From NCBI GenBank assembly GCA_003132585.1, contig PKYG01000091.1, positions 18,893 to 67,229 of the forward strand: a DNA stretch of 48,337 nucleotides. Direction: 5' to 3'. Position 1 is the stretch's first letter, and each line of letters opens with the position of its first letter. The position numbers and the translations under genes were made by a program. The stretch comes from Actinomycetota bacterium. Its GTDB lineage: Bacteria; Actinomycetota; Thermoleophilia; UBA2241. The notes below the pieces were generated by a model. It had not been told where the DNA came from, did no database searches, and was given only the letters and a program-made list of their open reading frames with translations. Below are positions 1 through 7,087 of the stretch, one piece after another.

Positions 1-237
1 GGGCTCACGCTCAAGGGCATCTACGGACGGGAGATGTTCGAGACCTGGTACAAGATGACGGCGATGGTCCAGAGCGGGCTCGACGTCACTCCCGTCATCA
101 CCCACCACTTCCCCGTCGCCGAGTACGAGGAGGCGTTCACGATCATGCGCTCCGGCCGCTCCGGCAAGATCATCCTGGAGTGGCCGGCCGCGCTCGGCGG
201 CGAAGGCCGCGAACGCCAGCCTGGAGGTGAGTCGTGA
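1..237 (+). CDS. tdh: L-threonine 3-dehydrogenase, C-terminal fragment
   Basis: Open from base 1 in frame 1, so the N-terminal part lies outside the window. The visible residues [19 protein letters not shown] and the later [19 protein letters not shown] stretch are typical of the C-terminus of zinc-dependent L-threonine 3-dehydrogenase. That enzyme oxidises threonine to 2-amino-3-ketobutyrate with NAD+ in the cytoplasm. The next gene encodes the enzyme that uses this product, and the two reading frames overlap by 4 bases (GTGA), so they are almost certainly co-transcribed and translationally coupled. Identity is strengthened by the pairing with kbl. Confidence 0.93.
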   Translation, partial: GLTLKGIYGREMFETWYKMTAMVQSGLDVTPVITHHFPVAEYEEAFTIMRSGRSGKIILEWPAALGGEGRERQPGGES

Positions 238-1430
238 TCACCGATGTCGTCAGGGATCGGCTTCTGCACGAGCTGCAGGACACGCGCGATCAGGGCCTGT
301 TCAAGATCGAGCGCCCGATCGCCGGGACGCAGGGCGCGTGGGTGCAGCTCGCCGACGGGCGCCGCGTGCTCAACATGTGCGCCAACAACTACCTCAACCT
401 GTCGTCACATCCGGACGTGGTAGCGGCCGCCGGCCGGGCCCTCGAGCAGTGGGGCTACGGCATGTCCTCGGTGCGCTTCATCTGTGGCACGCAGACGGTG
501 CACACACACCTCGAGGAGACCATCGCGAGCTTCCTCGGCATGGAGGCGGCGATCCTCTACTCCTCCTGCTTCGACGCCAACGGCGGCCTCTTCGAGACGC
601 TCCTCGGGCCGGAGGACGCGGTCATCAGCGACGCCCTGAACCACGCCAGCGTCATCGACGGGATCCGCCTCTGCAAGGCGAAGCGCTACCGCTACCGCAA
701 CTGCGACATGGCGGACCTCCAGGAGAAGCTCGAAGAAGCGCGCGGCGCGCGCACGGTCCTGATCGCCACGGACGGCGTGTTCTCGATGGACGGCGTGATC
801 GCGCCCCTCGCGGACATCTGCGACCTCGCCGAGCGCTACGGCGCCCTCGTCATGGTCGACGACTCGCACGCGCTCGGCGTGTTGGGCGAGCATGGGCGCG
901 GCACGCCGGAGCACCATGGCGTCGGCGAGCGCGTTGACATCGTCACCGGCACGCTGGGCAAAGCGCTCGGCGGCGCCAGCGGCGGCTTCACGAGCAGCTC
1001 CCGCGACGTGGTCGAGCTGCTCCGGCAGCGCTCGCGCCCCTACCTCTTCTCGAACACCCTGGCGCCGATGATCGCAGCCGCTTCGATCACGGCGATCGAG
1101 GTCGTGCAGAGGTCGCTGGACCTGCGCGCGCGGCTGCGACGCAACGCGCAGCACTTCCGCGCGGCGGTGGAGGCGGCGGGGTTCGAGACGCGCGGGGCGG
1201 GCCACCCGATCATCCCGGTCATGGTCGGCGAGGCGCGCGACGCCCAGTTGATCGCCGCTGGGCTGCTCGAGCGCTCCGTCTACGCCGTCGGCTTCTTCTA
1301 CCCGGTCGTGCCCAACGGCGAGGCGCGCATCCGCGTGCAGGTGTCGGCGCTGCACGAGATCGCCGACCTCGACTTCGCCGTGGAGCAGCTCACCGCCGTC
1401 CGCGACGGCATAGCGGCGAGCCGAGCGTGA
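234..1430 (+). CDS. kbl: glycine C-acetyltransferase (2-amino-3-ketobutyrate CoA ligase)
   Basis: 398 residues, the normal length for the family. It is a PLP-dependent alpha-oxoamine synthase that converts 2-amino-3-ketobutyrate and CoA to glycine and acetyl-CoA, the second step of threonine degradation after Tdh. Visible signatures are [15 protein letters not shown] near residue 45, [16 protein letters not shown] near residue 210, and the PLP-lysine segment GTLGKALGG near residue 240. The GTG start at 234 is chosen because GGAGGTGAG lies just upstream and the start overlaps the tdh stop. The accessory array begins directly after its stop codon. Confidence 0.96.
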   Translation: MITDVVRDRLLHELQDTRDQGLFKIERPIAGTQGAWVQLADGRRVLNMCANNYLNLSSHPDVVAAAGRALEQWGYGMSSVRFICGTQTVHTHLEETIASFLGMEAAILYSSCFDANGGLFETLLGPEDAVISDALNHASVIDGIRLCKAKRYRYRNCDMADLQEKLEEARGARTVLIATDGVFSMDGVIAPLADICDLAERYGALVMVDDSHALGVLGEHGRGTPEHHGVGERVDIVTGTLGKALGGASGGFTSSSRDVVELLRQRSRPYLFSNTLAPMIAAASITAIEVVQRSLDLRARLRRNAQHFRAAVEAAGFETRGAGHPIIPVMVGEARDAQLIAAGLLERSVYAVGFFYPVVPNGEARIRVQVSALHEIADLDFAVEQLTAVRDGIAASRA

Positions 1431-1465
1431 TCTCGCCCTTCGCACCTATCGCTTAGGACAATACG

Positions 1466-1565
1466 CAGACTGCATAACACCCCAACCCACGCGTGAAATG
1501 ATGTCTTACGTAGAAAGGCGTAGGCTACGGGGCGTGTTACACAGTCTGCATAATCACTGTTGGGC
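1466..1565 (+). repeat. attC-like repeat, copy 1 of a 100-bp family
   Basis: First of three copies that align over exactly 100 bases without gaps (others at 6419 and 15020). By hand count this copy is about 87% identical to copy 2 and 83% to copy 3. It ends in GTTGGGC, matching the integron R' consensus GTTRRRY. GCAGACTG near its left end pairs with CAGTCTGC near its right end, and AACCCACGC can pair with GCGTGTT in the interior. The invariant core is CCCACGCGTGAAATGA. The left R'' core is weak (TAGGACA-like sequence upstream). It lies immediately downstream of kbl, at the edge of the accessory array. Confidence 0.6.
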
Positions 1566-1645
1566 AGAGCTGGCGGCAAGGTCGGAGGGGCGAGGATCTT
1601 CATCATCCGCGGCAGGTGTCCTTGATCGACGGAAGGGGGAGACGC

Positions 1646-2410
1646 ATGTCCAGTGCATCGGAGCGACCGCAAGGACCTGCGAGAGGCCAAGGAACCGGAA
1701 TGCCCGGCGAAGGCGTTCACCTGGCGCCGGGCAAGATGGCTAGAATCGCGGGCGGCTTCTACCTCGCGTTCGTCCTAGCCTCGGTGCTTGCCGGCGCGTT
1801 GGGGCACATCGGGATGGGTGGAGCGGAGCAGGTTTACCAGGCGATCGTCACGAGTGTTGGGTCGTTTCGCCTCGCGCTTGTTGTCGCGCTCATATCAGCC
1901 TTCCTGTTCCTCATGGCCGCCTGGAGTCTCTATGTCCTTCTGCGGCCGATCAACGAGCGGCTGGCGCTGCTCTTCCTGCTGCTCAACGCAATCGGCGTTG
2001 CCATACAGTGCGCAAGCATGTTCCCGCTCATATCCGCGTTGTTGCTCGGAGACGGTGCCAGTCGGATGCAGGCGTACTCGGCGCCGCAGCTGGAGGGACT
2101 GGCCTACTTGTCCATCAACCTCTACAAGACGGGCTTCGTCACGGCCCAGCTGTTCTTCGGCACGTGGCTGTTCCCGCTAGGCTATCTGGTGTACAAGTCC
2201 GGATTCCTTCCCAGGTTCCTGGGCGTCCTGCTGATACTCGACGGTTTCGGTGTCTTGATCTGGTTCCTTCAGGCCCTACTGCTGCCGGCCTACCCCGCGA
2301 TCAGCTACCCAGCGTGGGCCCTAGGCTTCATTGCTGAAGTCGGGCTGGGATTGTGGCTCCTCGTCAAGGGTGTGGAGATTGTCGACACCGAAGCGGGTCT
2401 AGCCGGCTAA
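1646..2410 (+). CDS. DUF4386-family integral membrane protein
   Basis: 254 residues from ATG 1646, preceded by GGGGGAGA; the longer track start at 1616 has no better ribosome site. After a hydrophilic N-terminus, residues from RIAGGFYLAFVLASVLAG onward form about six hydrophobic helices. The layout RIAGxxYL, then LLFLLLNAIGVAIQCASM, then GYLVYKSGFLPRFLGVLL is that of DUF4386 proteins, whose function is unknown. Such proteins are frequent in mobile cassette contexts (established knowledge, recalled). It sits alone between the 1466-1565 repeat and the attC at 2431, the expected arrangement for one gene cassette. Confidence 0.8.
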   Translation: MSSASERPQGPARGQGTGMPGEGVHLAPGKMARIAGGFYLAFVLASVLAGALGHIGMGGAEQVYQAIVTSVGSFRLALVVALISAFLFLMAAWSLYVLLRPINERLALLFLLLNAIGVAIQCASMFPLISALLLGDGASRMQAYSAPQLEGLAYLSINLYKTGFVTAQLFFGTWLFPLGYLVYKSGFLPRFLGVLLILDGFGVLIWFLQALLLPAYPAISYPAWALGFIAEVGLGLWLLVKGVEIVDTEAGLAG

Positions 2411-2430
2411 TCGGCGTCCCGCGATTGCCT

Positions 2431-2514
2431 GCCCAACAAAGGCATCAACCCGACGGCGCAAGCGCCGTCCGACCGAGAGCGTATCGGCCGCGGGTTATGC
2501 CTACACCGTTGGGC
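2431..2514 (+). other. integron attC recombination site (best example)
   Basis: An 84-bp imperfect palindrome with all attC parts. R'' GCCCAAC (2431-2437) is perfectly complementary to R' GTTGGGC (2508-2514), and both fit RYYYAAC/GTTRRRY. The inner L'' box AGGCATCAACCC (2440-2451) pairs with L' GGGTTATGCCT (2492-2502) except for one extra C in L'', the position of the extrahelical base read by integron integrases. The variable centre holds a further hairpin, GACGGCGC-AA-GCGCCGTC. It starts 20 bases after the DUF4386 stop codon and ends 34 bases before the next gene. Confidence 0.88.
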
Positions 2515-2548
2515 GGCTCTCTAGGATGAAGTGAGGTGGAACTCAAGA

Positions 2549-3379
2549 ATGGATTGCGAACTCAAGGACACCACAGTTCACTATGAAGCGTTGGGTGAGG
2601 GCAGACCCATCGTCATGCTCCATGGTTGGTCTATAGACCATCGCCATATGGTGAGTGATATGGAACCACTCTTCAGGCAGCGTGACGGATGGAAACGCAT
2701 CTATCTTGATTTGCCTGGTCACGGAACGACGCCAGGAAAGGATTGGATCACTAACCAAGACAGGATGCTAGACGTCGTTTTGGATTTCATTGATAGCCTT
2801 ATCCCTGGGCAACGGTTCGTGGTGGCCGGCGCGTCAGCCGGAGCGTATCTTGCCCGTGGCGTAGTCCATCACCGATCGGCATCAATAGATGGATTGCTGC
2901 TGACCGTCCCCCTGATCGTGGCTGACGATGCAGAACGGCATGTGCCTTCTCCCGTTACCCTGGTAGCGGACCCTGCGCTTGTGTCCGAATTGGGACCAGA
3001 TGAGGCGGAGGGGTTGTTCCAGATCGCCGTTGTTCAGAGTCGAAAGGTTGTTGATTACATTCGGGCCAATTTTACGTCTGGAAGTGAGACTGGTGATCAG
3101 GCCTTCCAGGCGAAGATCAGAGAGCATCCGGAGAACTACGCGTTCTCATTTGACGTGGATGCGCTTCCCAAGCCATTTCCTGCTCCAACGCTCATAGTCG
3201 CAGGTAGACAAGATTCTGTCGCTGGTTATCGCGACGCCTGGGGAATCCTGGAGAACTATCCGAGGGGAACATTTGTCGTCCTGGATCGTTCAGGGCATTT
3301 CTTGCCCTTTGAGCAAGAAGACCTGTTCCACGCGTTAGTGGGTGAGTGGCTTGACAGAGTGGAGGAATACGCTGCTTGA
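2549..3379 (+). CDS. alpha/beta-fold hydrolase
   Basis: 276 residues from ATG 2549 with GTGAGGTGG about ten bases upstream. Features of the fold are the oxyanion HG in MLHGWSIDHR (about residue 31), the nucleophile elbow GASAGA (about residue 94, Ser nucleophile), the acid in AGRQDSVAG, and the catalytic histidine in DRSGHFLPFE near the end. The substrate is not predictable from sequence. The gene uses visibly more A/T-ending codons than kbl or the 32-48 kb genes, which fits acquisition from another genome. It directly follows an attC, so it is the first gene of the next cassette-like unit. Confidence 0.85.
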   Translation: MDCELKDTTVHYEALGEGRPIVMLHGWSIDHRHMVSDMEPLFRQRDGWKRIYLDLPGHGTTPGKDWITNQDRMLDVVLDFIDSLIPGQRFVVAGASAGAYLARGVVHHRSASIDGLLLTVPLIVADDAERHVPSPVTLVADPALVSELGPDEAEGLFQIAVVQSRKVVDYIRANFTSGSETGDQAFQAKIREHPENYAFSFDVDALPKPFPAPTLIVAGRQDSVAGYRDAWGILENYPRGTFVVLDRSGHFLPFEQEDLFHALVGEWLDRVEEYAA

Positions 3380-3438
3380 CGGGACCTTACTGCTGTATGG
3401 TTACCAATTCGCCTCTACTCATTGAAAGGAGAAAGCGT

Positions 3439-3750
3439 ATGTCCCAGAAAATTCTGCAAGTCAATATGAAGTTCAGCATTCCAAGAGCCGATCTGGAGGC
3501 AGCATGGCTCCCCGTCGCCCAACCGATTGCCGACTTGCCCGGTCTGCTCTGGAAGGTCTGGTTGATGAACGAGGCAGAACACGAGGCGGGCGGCATCTAC
3601 CTGTTTGAAAGCGAAGCCGCTGCGCAGTCGTATCTGGCTGGCCCGATCGTGGCAGCACTCAAGGCCAGCCCTGCAGTCAGCAATATCAGCGCCAAGTTGT
3701 TCGATGTGATGGAAAGCCATACCGCAATCACCCGCGGTCCGCTGAAGTAG
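3439..3750 (+). CDS. YdhR-like monooxygenase-family protein
   Basis: 103 residues from ATG 3439, with AAAGGAGAAAG as a clear ribosome site; the track start at 3376 is too early. The sequence LQVNMKFSIPRADLEAAW, then PGLLWKVWLMNEAEHEAGGIYLFESEAAAQSYLAG, is typical of the small dimeric ferredoxin-fold YdhR family (putative monooxygenases; true substrates unknown). It lies 60 bases after the hydrolase stop and shares its lower-GC codon use, so the two may have moved together. The stop is followed by a lone GTTGGAC that resembles an R' core but has no partner. Confidence 0.8.
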   Translation: MSQKILQVNMKFSIPRADLEAAWLPVAQPIADLPGLLWKVWLMNEAEHEAGGIYLFESEAAAQSYLAGPIVAALKASPAVSNISAKLFDVMESHTAITRGPLK

Positions 3751-3790
3751 GCGTTGGACGCCCACTCCGCCGCCACCACTCCCGAACCAG

Positions 3791-4609
3791 ATGGCGATGA
3801 CAGTCGATTTGAGGCTACGGGTGCTACGCCGTGCCGTAACGGAGCTCATCGCCTTCGAGAGTGATCTTGAGGCGAGGCTCGAGCGGGAGCGAGACGTGGT
3901 TCGCGCGTATCCCGAGGCCCTGGCTGCCATCGAGCGCTTCCGGCCGACGGTGCACGCCCAGCGGGACCGACTCGTGAGCTACCTCGAGGGCATCGGTGGC
4001 GCCGAGGCGGGGGCCGCCATAGAAAGCGGCTTGACGTTCACTCCCGCCGCCGGGGTTTCGGGGGCGTTGCGCGGCATCTGCGTCGCATTCAATCACGGCG
4101 CGATCGGCTACGCGATGCTGTACGAGACGGCGCTCCGTCTGTACGAGCCCGCTCTCCGGGAGATCGCGCCGGAGCACTTGGAGGCCTACGTTGATGCGGC
4201 GTCAACGCTCTACCGTCTTGTGCCAGCCGCTGTAGCCTGGGAGTTGGCCCAGGACGGGTTTCATTGCTCCTGCATCTGCCCTATGTGCGGGCTCGGAGCC
4301 TGCGGGTGCGTTGCCCACGGGACACAGACTCTGGTGGAGGCCTGGCGCGAGGCGATGGCCGCTGAATCGGCACTGCCCGGCTTCGGTCTCCAGCCTCCCA
4401 AGCCCGAGAGTGAGCTAGCGCGGGCCGGTGTGCGCGGCGGAGAACGACTCCTCGCCGTCGACGGCCAAGAAGTCCGCTCCGTGGCCGACATTCAGGCCGC
4501 GATTCGGAAGCACGCGCTCGGGGAGAAAGTGCGGCTCCTGGTCCAGCGAGGTTCGAAACCTGCGCGCGAGATCGGCGTCAGGCACGTCAGCGACTATCTC
4601 GAGACATAA
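3791..4609 (+). CDS. unknown protein: helical N-domain, Cys-rich knot, C-terminal PDZ
   Basis: 272 residues, not recognised as a named family. Residues 1-155 are predicted all-helical, with charged segments followed by amphipathic helices. Around residues 157-175 is a dense cysteine cluster (CSCICPMCGLGACGC), a possible metal or redox site. From about residue 200 the sequence ESELARAGVRGGERLLAVDGQEVRSVADIQAAI is a PDZ-type peptide-binding domain. No signal peptide is visible, so a cytoplasmic location is likely. The gene sits on the plus strand between the YdhR-like gene and an SRPBCC gene. The fusion of a cysteine knot to a PDZ domain is unusual; any sensor or scaffold role is inference. Confidence 0.75.
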   Translation: MAMTVDLRLRVLRRAVTELIAFESDLEARLERERDVVRAYPEALAAIERFRPTVHAQRDRLVSYLEGIGGAEAGAAIESGLTFTPAAGVSGALRGICVAFNHGAIGYAMLYETALRLYEPALREIAPEHLEAYVDAASTLYRLVPAAVAWELAQDGFHCSCICPMCGLGACGCVAHGTQTLVEAWREAMAAESALPGFGLQPPKPESELARAGVRGGERLLAVDGQEVRSVADIQAAIRKHALGEKVRLLVQRGSKPAREIGVRHVSDYLET

Positions 4610-4641
4610 TGAGTGCGTTCCGCAGCTGAGGAGGTGTAGTC

Positions 4642-5088
4642 GTGGATGCGAACCAGAACGCGCCCGCGTTTGCTCGTCACGAGATCCACATCGAGGCCCC
4701 GCCGGAGATGGTCTGGGCGCTTCTGTCAGACATCGATCGATGGAGCTCATGGCAACCGGACATCGCCACCGCGAGGTTGACTGGACCGCTTGCCCCAGGC
4801 TCCACATTCAAATGGAAATCGGCAGGCACCGGCGTCTCTTCGACGCTCGCAGAAGTCGACCCGCCGCGCCGACTTGGGTGGACCGGTCGCGCGATGGGCG
4901 CCAGGGCCAAGCACGTCTGGATGCTCGAGCCGCAGGGTTCCGGAACGACGGTCACGACGCAGGAATCGTTCGAGGGCCTGGTCGTGGTGCTGCTGAAGAA
5001 GAGGATGCAGCGCCTGCTCGATGACTCGCTCCAGAAATGGCTTGCGCGGCTCAAAGAAGCTGCGGAGCAGTCGTCGACCCGCGCCTAA
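4642..5088 (+). CDS. SRPBCC (START-like) family protein
   Basis: 148 residues from GTG 4642, with GAGGAGGTG upstream. The N-terminal HEIHIEAPPEMVWALLSDIDRWSSWQPDI motif, the strand containing WKSAGTGVSSTLAEVDPPRRLGWTGRA, and the C-terminal long helix LLKKRMQRLLDDSLQKWLARLKEAAE define a polyketide-cyclase/START-like lipid-binding fold. Such proteins bind hydrophobic ligands; the ligand here is unknown. The stop codon lies inside GCCTAAC, which resembles an attC R'' core, but no matching R' follows because the nearby GTTGACG belongs to the mazE promoter. Confidence 0.82.
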   Translation: MDANQNAPAFARHEIHIEAPPEMVWALLSDIDRWSSWQPDIATARLTGPLAPGSTFKWKSAGTGVSSTLAEVDPPRRLGWTGRAMGARAKHVWMLEPQGSGTTVTTQESFEGLVVVLLKKRMQRLLDDSLQKWLARLKEAAEQSSTRA

Positions 5089-5110
5089 CCAGCGCGTCGC
5101 CAGTGCACCG

Positions 5111-5150
5111 TTGACGCTCCCCTGCCGCTGTGGCTATACTTCGGATAGCC
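5111..5150 (+). promoter_or_regulatory. mazEF promoter with overlapping palindromic operator
   Basis: TTGACG (5111-5116), an 18-base spacer and TATACT (5135-5140) form a good sigma70-type promoter. The inverted repeat GGCTAT-N7-ATAGCC (5132-5150) covers the -10 box, the usual place for autorepression by an AbrB-type antitoxin. The start codon is at 5165, behind GGAGGTG. Confidence 0.65.
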
Positions 5151-5164
5151 ATTGGAGGTGCGGC

Positions 5165-5413
5165 ATGATCACCAAGGTCCAGAAGTGGGGCAACAGCCAG
5201 GGTCTTCGCTTGAGCAAGGAGCTGCTCTCGACCGTCCGCATCGACGTCGGGGACGTGGTGGACATCAGCGTGCACGACGGCGCGCTCGTCATCACACCGG
5301 CGCGCCGCGTCAGAGGCGGACTCGACCTCGCGCAGCTCGTCGAGCGCATCCCGGCGGACTACAAGCCGGAAGAGCTCGACTGGGGTCCGCCGGCCGGCCG
5401 GGAGGTCTGGTAG
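5165..5413 (+). CDS. mazE: AbrB/MazE-type antitoxin
   Basis: 82 residues from ATG 5165 behind GGAGGTGCGGC. The N-terminal MITKVQKWGNSQGLRLSKELL followed by IDVGDVVDISVHDGALVITPARR is the swapped-hairpin DNA-binding domain of MazE-like antitoxins. The acidic C-terminal tail (ERIPADYKPEELDWGPPAG) is the part expected to block the toxin. It abuts the downstream mazF without a gap, so the pair is one operon controlled by the promoter/operator just upstream. Toxin-antitoxin pairs are common stabilisers of cassette arrays. Confidence 0.93.
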   Translation: MITKVQKWGNSQGLRLSKELLSTVRIDVGDVVDISVHDGALVITPARRVRGGLDLAQLVERIPADYKPEELDWGPPAGREVW

Positions 5414-5749
5414 ATGGCGGCCTACGTCCCTCGCAAGGGGGACTTCGTCGCGGTGACATTCGACCCGCGGTCCGGGCACGAACAGCGCGGCCGCCGACTG
5501 GCGCTCGTCGTCAGCAACGACCTGTTCAACAAGGCCACGGGGCTCTGTATTGCGTGTCCCGTGACCAACACACGGCGCGACTACCCGTTCCACGTCTCGA
5601 TCCCTGACGGCCAAGACGTGACCGGGATGGTGATGGTGGAGCAGGTGAAGTCACTCGACTTCCGCTCCCGCAACGTCAAGCGCATCGGGACCGCGCCTGC
5701 GCCGGTGCTGGAGGAAGTGCTCTCGATACTGGATGCCTGCATCTACTGA
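5414..5749 (+). CDS. mazF: MazF/PemK family endoribonuclease toxin
   Basis: 111 residues, typical for the family. YVPRKGDFVAVTFDPRSGHEQRGRRLALVVSNDLFN is the conserved N-terminal half with the GxExxGRRPALV-like active-site loop. The middle ACPVTNTRRDYPFHVSI and the later VEQVKSLDFRSRNVKRIG complete the SH3-like barrel. MazF toxins cleave mRNA at short specific sequences and are held inactive by MazE. It follows mazE directly and looks intact. A second MazF (23721) belongs to a different subfamily. Confidence 0.94.
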   Translation: MAAYVPRKGDFVAVTFDPRSGHEQRGRRLALVVSNDLFNKATGLCIACPVTNTRRDYPFHVSIPDGQDVTGMVMVEQVKSLDFRSRNVKRIGTAPAPVLEEVLSILDACIY

Positions 5750-5824
5750 GAACTGCCTTGCCCCACGGAAGCATTATCGTTAGTATAGACGTTGTACGTT
5801 CTTGTTATCGATAAGGAGGTCGTG

Positions 5825-6031
5825 GTGGAAACGGTGACCATCTCGCCCAAGTTCCAGGTCGTCATCCCCAAGCGCATCCGTGAGAGACTCGGCCTGCATC
5901 CCGGCCAGAAGGTCCAGGCGATCCAGTATGGCGACCGCGTGGAGCTGGTTCCGGTGAGGCCGATCAGGCAGATGCGCGGCTTCCTGCGCGGCATCGACAC
6001 CGACGTGCCGCGCGAGGGTGATCGCCTGTGA
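5825..6031 (+). CDS. vapB: AbrB-family antitoxin of a VapBC-like module
   Basis: 68 residues from GTG 5825; AAGGAGG (5813-5819) makes this a better start than the track start at 5792. METVTISPKFQVVIPKRIRERLGLHPGQKVQ is a classic AbrB/MazE-type N-terminal DNA-binding domain. The C-terminal tail MRGFLRGIDTDVPREGDRL should wrap the PIN toxin. The stop overlaps the GTG start of vapC by 4 bases (GTGA). The upstream 75 bases contain repeated ACGTT/CGTTA elements that may be operator sites, but no clean promoter was assigned. Confidence 0.88.
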   Translation: METVTISPKFQVVIPKRIRERLGLHPGQKVQAIQYGDRVELVPVRPIRQMRGFLRGIDTDVPREGDRL

Positions 6032-6408
6032 ACGTCGTCGACTCCTCCGCCTGGCTCGAGTACTTCGCCGCCGGTCCCAACGCCGACTTCTTCGCCGACG
6101 CCGTAGAGGCGACCGACGAGCTGGTGGTGCCCACGGTAAGCGTCTACGAGGTCTTCAAGCGCGTCCTGCAGCAGCGCGGCGAGGGCGACGCGCTCCAGGC
6201 GGTCGCGCTCATGCAGCAGGGCTCAGTGGCCGAGCTCACGACGCCGATCGCGCTCGAGGCGGCGCGCACCAGTGCGGCACTCGGCATCCCCATGGCGGAC
6301 AGCATCATCCTCGCTACAGCGCGAGCGTTCGAAGCTACGCTCTGGACACAAGATGCGGACTTCGCGGAGATCGAGGGCGTCAAGTACGTCCCGGTGAAGT
6401 CGGCGTGA
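6028..6408 (+). CDS. vapC: PIN-domain ribonuclease toxin (VapC family)
   Basis: 126 residues from GTG 6028. The PIN acidic residues are recognisable: D5 in NVVDSSAWLEYF, a glutamate in VSVYEVFKRVL, D91 in GIPMADSIILATARAF, and the TQDADFAEIEGVKYV segment near the end. VapC toxins are Mg2+-dependent RNases that cut tRNA or rRNA. It is translationally coupled to the antitoxin. An attC-like element starts at the base after its stop codon, which is where a cassette-borne gene should end. Confidence 0.93.
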   Translation: MNVVDSSAWLEYFAAGPNADFFADAVEATDELVVPTVSVYEVFKRVLQQRGEGDALQAVALMQQGSVAELTTPIALEAARTSAALGIPMADSIILATARAFEATLWTQDADFAEIEGVKYVPVKSA

Positions 6409-6518
6409 TTTCAACACTCAGACCGCCTCACACCCCAACCCACGCGTGAAATGACGTCGTACGTGGAAAGGCGTACGCTACGGTGCGCGTTACACCGTCT
6501 GCATGACCACTGTTGGAC
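6409..6518 (+). other. attC-like site, copy 2 of the 100-bp family
   Basis: TTTCAAC (6409-6415; six of seven consensus positions) begins right after the vapC stop, and GTTGGAC (6512-6518) fits GTTRRRY exactly. Bases 6419-6518 align without gaps to the repeats at 1466 and 15020. Inner arms CAGAC and GTCTG pair. The site separates the VapBC module from a lipoprotein gene whose ribosome site begins only about 13 bases downstream. Confidence 0.65.
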
Positions 6519-6539
6519 CGAACGGGGATGGGAGGTCAG

Positions 6540-6947
6540 ATGACGATATGCCGGCGTGGACTCCTTGGACTGTTGCTCGTCACCCTAGCCATCGCGAGCG
6601 GGTTCGGACTGCTCGCCTGCGGCAAGTCGGGTTCGCACGATCGGTCGCTGACATCTTCCGTCACGGCGCACAAGGGTGGTCTCACAGCGACGGTGGCCGA
6701 CAACCGTGCCGGCACGCACACAGTGTGGGTCGTCCTTCTCAATCCGCCAAAGGGCAGGCACCATGAGTGGTTTGCCACCTCCAATGACGGAACCAACGGC
6801 ACCGGTTGGACGAGCGCGAGGGGGCCTGTGCCCGCCGGCACATATGCCTACGCCGTGTACGACGCCGATGGCATCATCTACTCCAGTGGCGCCAAGTACT
6901 GGACGCCTCAGAACCATATCGCCACAGGCCAAGTGACGGTGCCATGA
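6540..6947 (+). CDS. small lipoprotein of unknown function
   Basis: 135 residues from ATG 6540 behind GGGAGGTCAG. The N-terminal RRGLLGLLLVTLAIASGFGLLAC ends in a lipobox, so the mature protein should be lipid-anchored outside the membrane with Cys27 or nearby as its first residue. The rest is beta-rich (HTVWVVLLNPPKGRHHEWFATSNDGTNGTGWTS) with a YAYAVYDADGIIYSSG segment, compatible with a small Ig-like fold. No catalytic motif is seen. It is the first gene after the attC-like site at 6409-6518. Intergenic sequence to 7087 holds no further recognisable feature. Confidence 0.75.
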   Translation: MTICRRGLLGLLLVTLAIASGFGLLACGKSGSHDRSLTSSVTAHKGGLTATVADNRAGTHTVWVVLLNPPKGRHHEWFATSNDGTNGTGWTSARGPVPAGTYAYAVYDADGIIYSSGAKYWTPQNHIATGQVTVP

Positions 6948-7087
6948 CCGCGGGGCAGGCCGAAGGGCGCTGGAGCTTGGCCGGTCGGTCCGCCTCCACT
7001 GGAAGCGAACCTTCGATGATGGTCGGGCGTCTCTAGGCAGTTGGCCGGCGCGAGCCGGGATGGTGGCATGGGCGGGGGAGGTAGGGG

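Noticed and set aside
405-1445. 346-aa minus-strand ORF over kbl
   Set aside because: Antisense shadow of a well-conserved gene; Arg/Ala-rich composition typical of high-GC shadow frames.
1466-1565. The 100-bp family as a MITE or insertion-sequence end
   Set aside because: No target-site duplication was evident, copies lie exactly at gene ends, and the right ends fit attC cores; MITE origin is not fully excluded.
3753-3759. Lone GTTGGAC after the YdhR-like gene (also 24342-24348)
   Set aside because: A 7-base core is common by chance in high-GC DNA and no left arm pairs with it; not called as attC.
5083-5116. GCCTAAC ... GTTGACG looked like a very short attC after the SRPBCC gene
   Set aside because: Only 34 bp, no inner L boxes, and TTGACG is better explained as the -35 box of the mazEF promoter.
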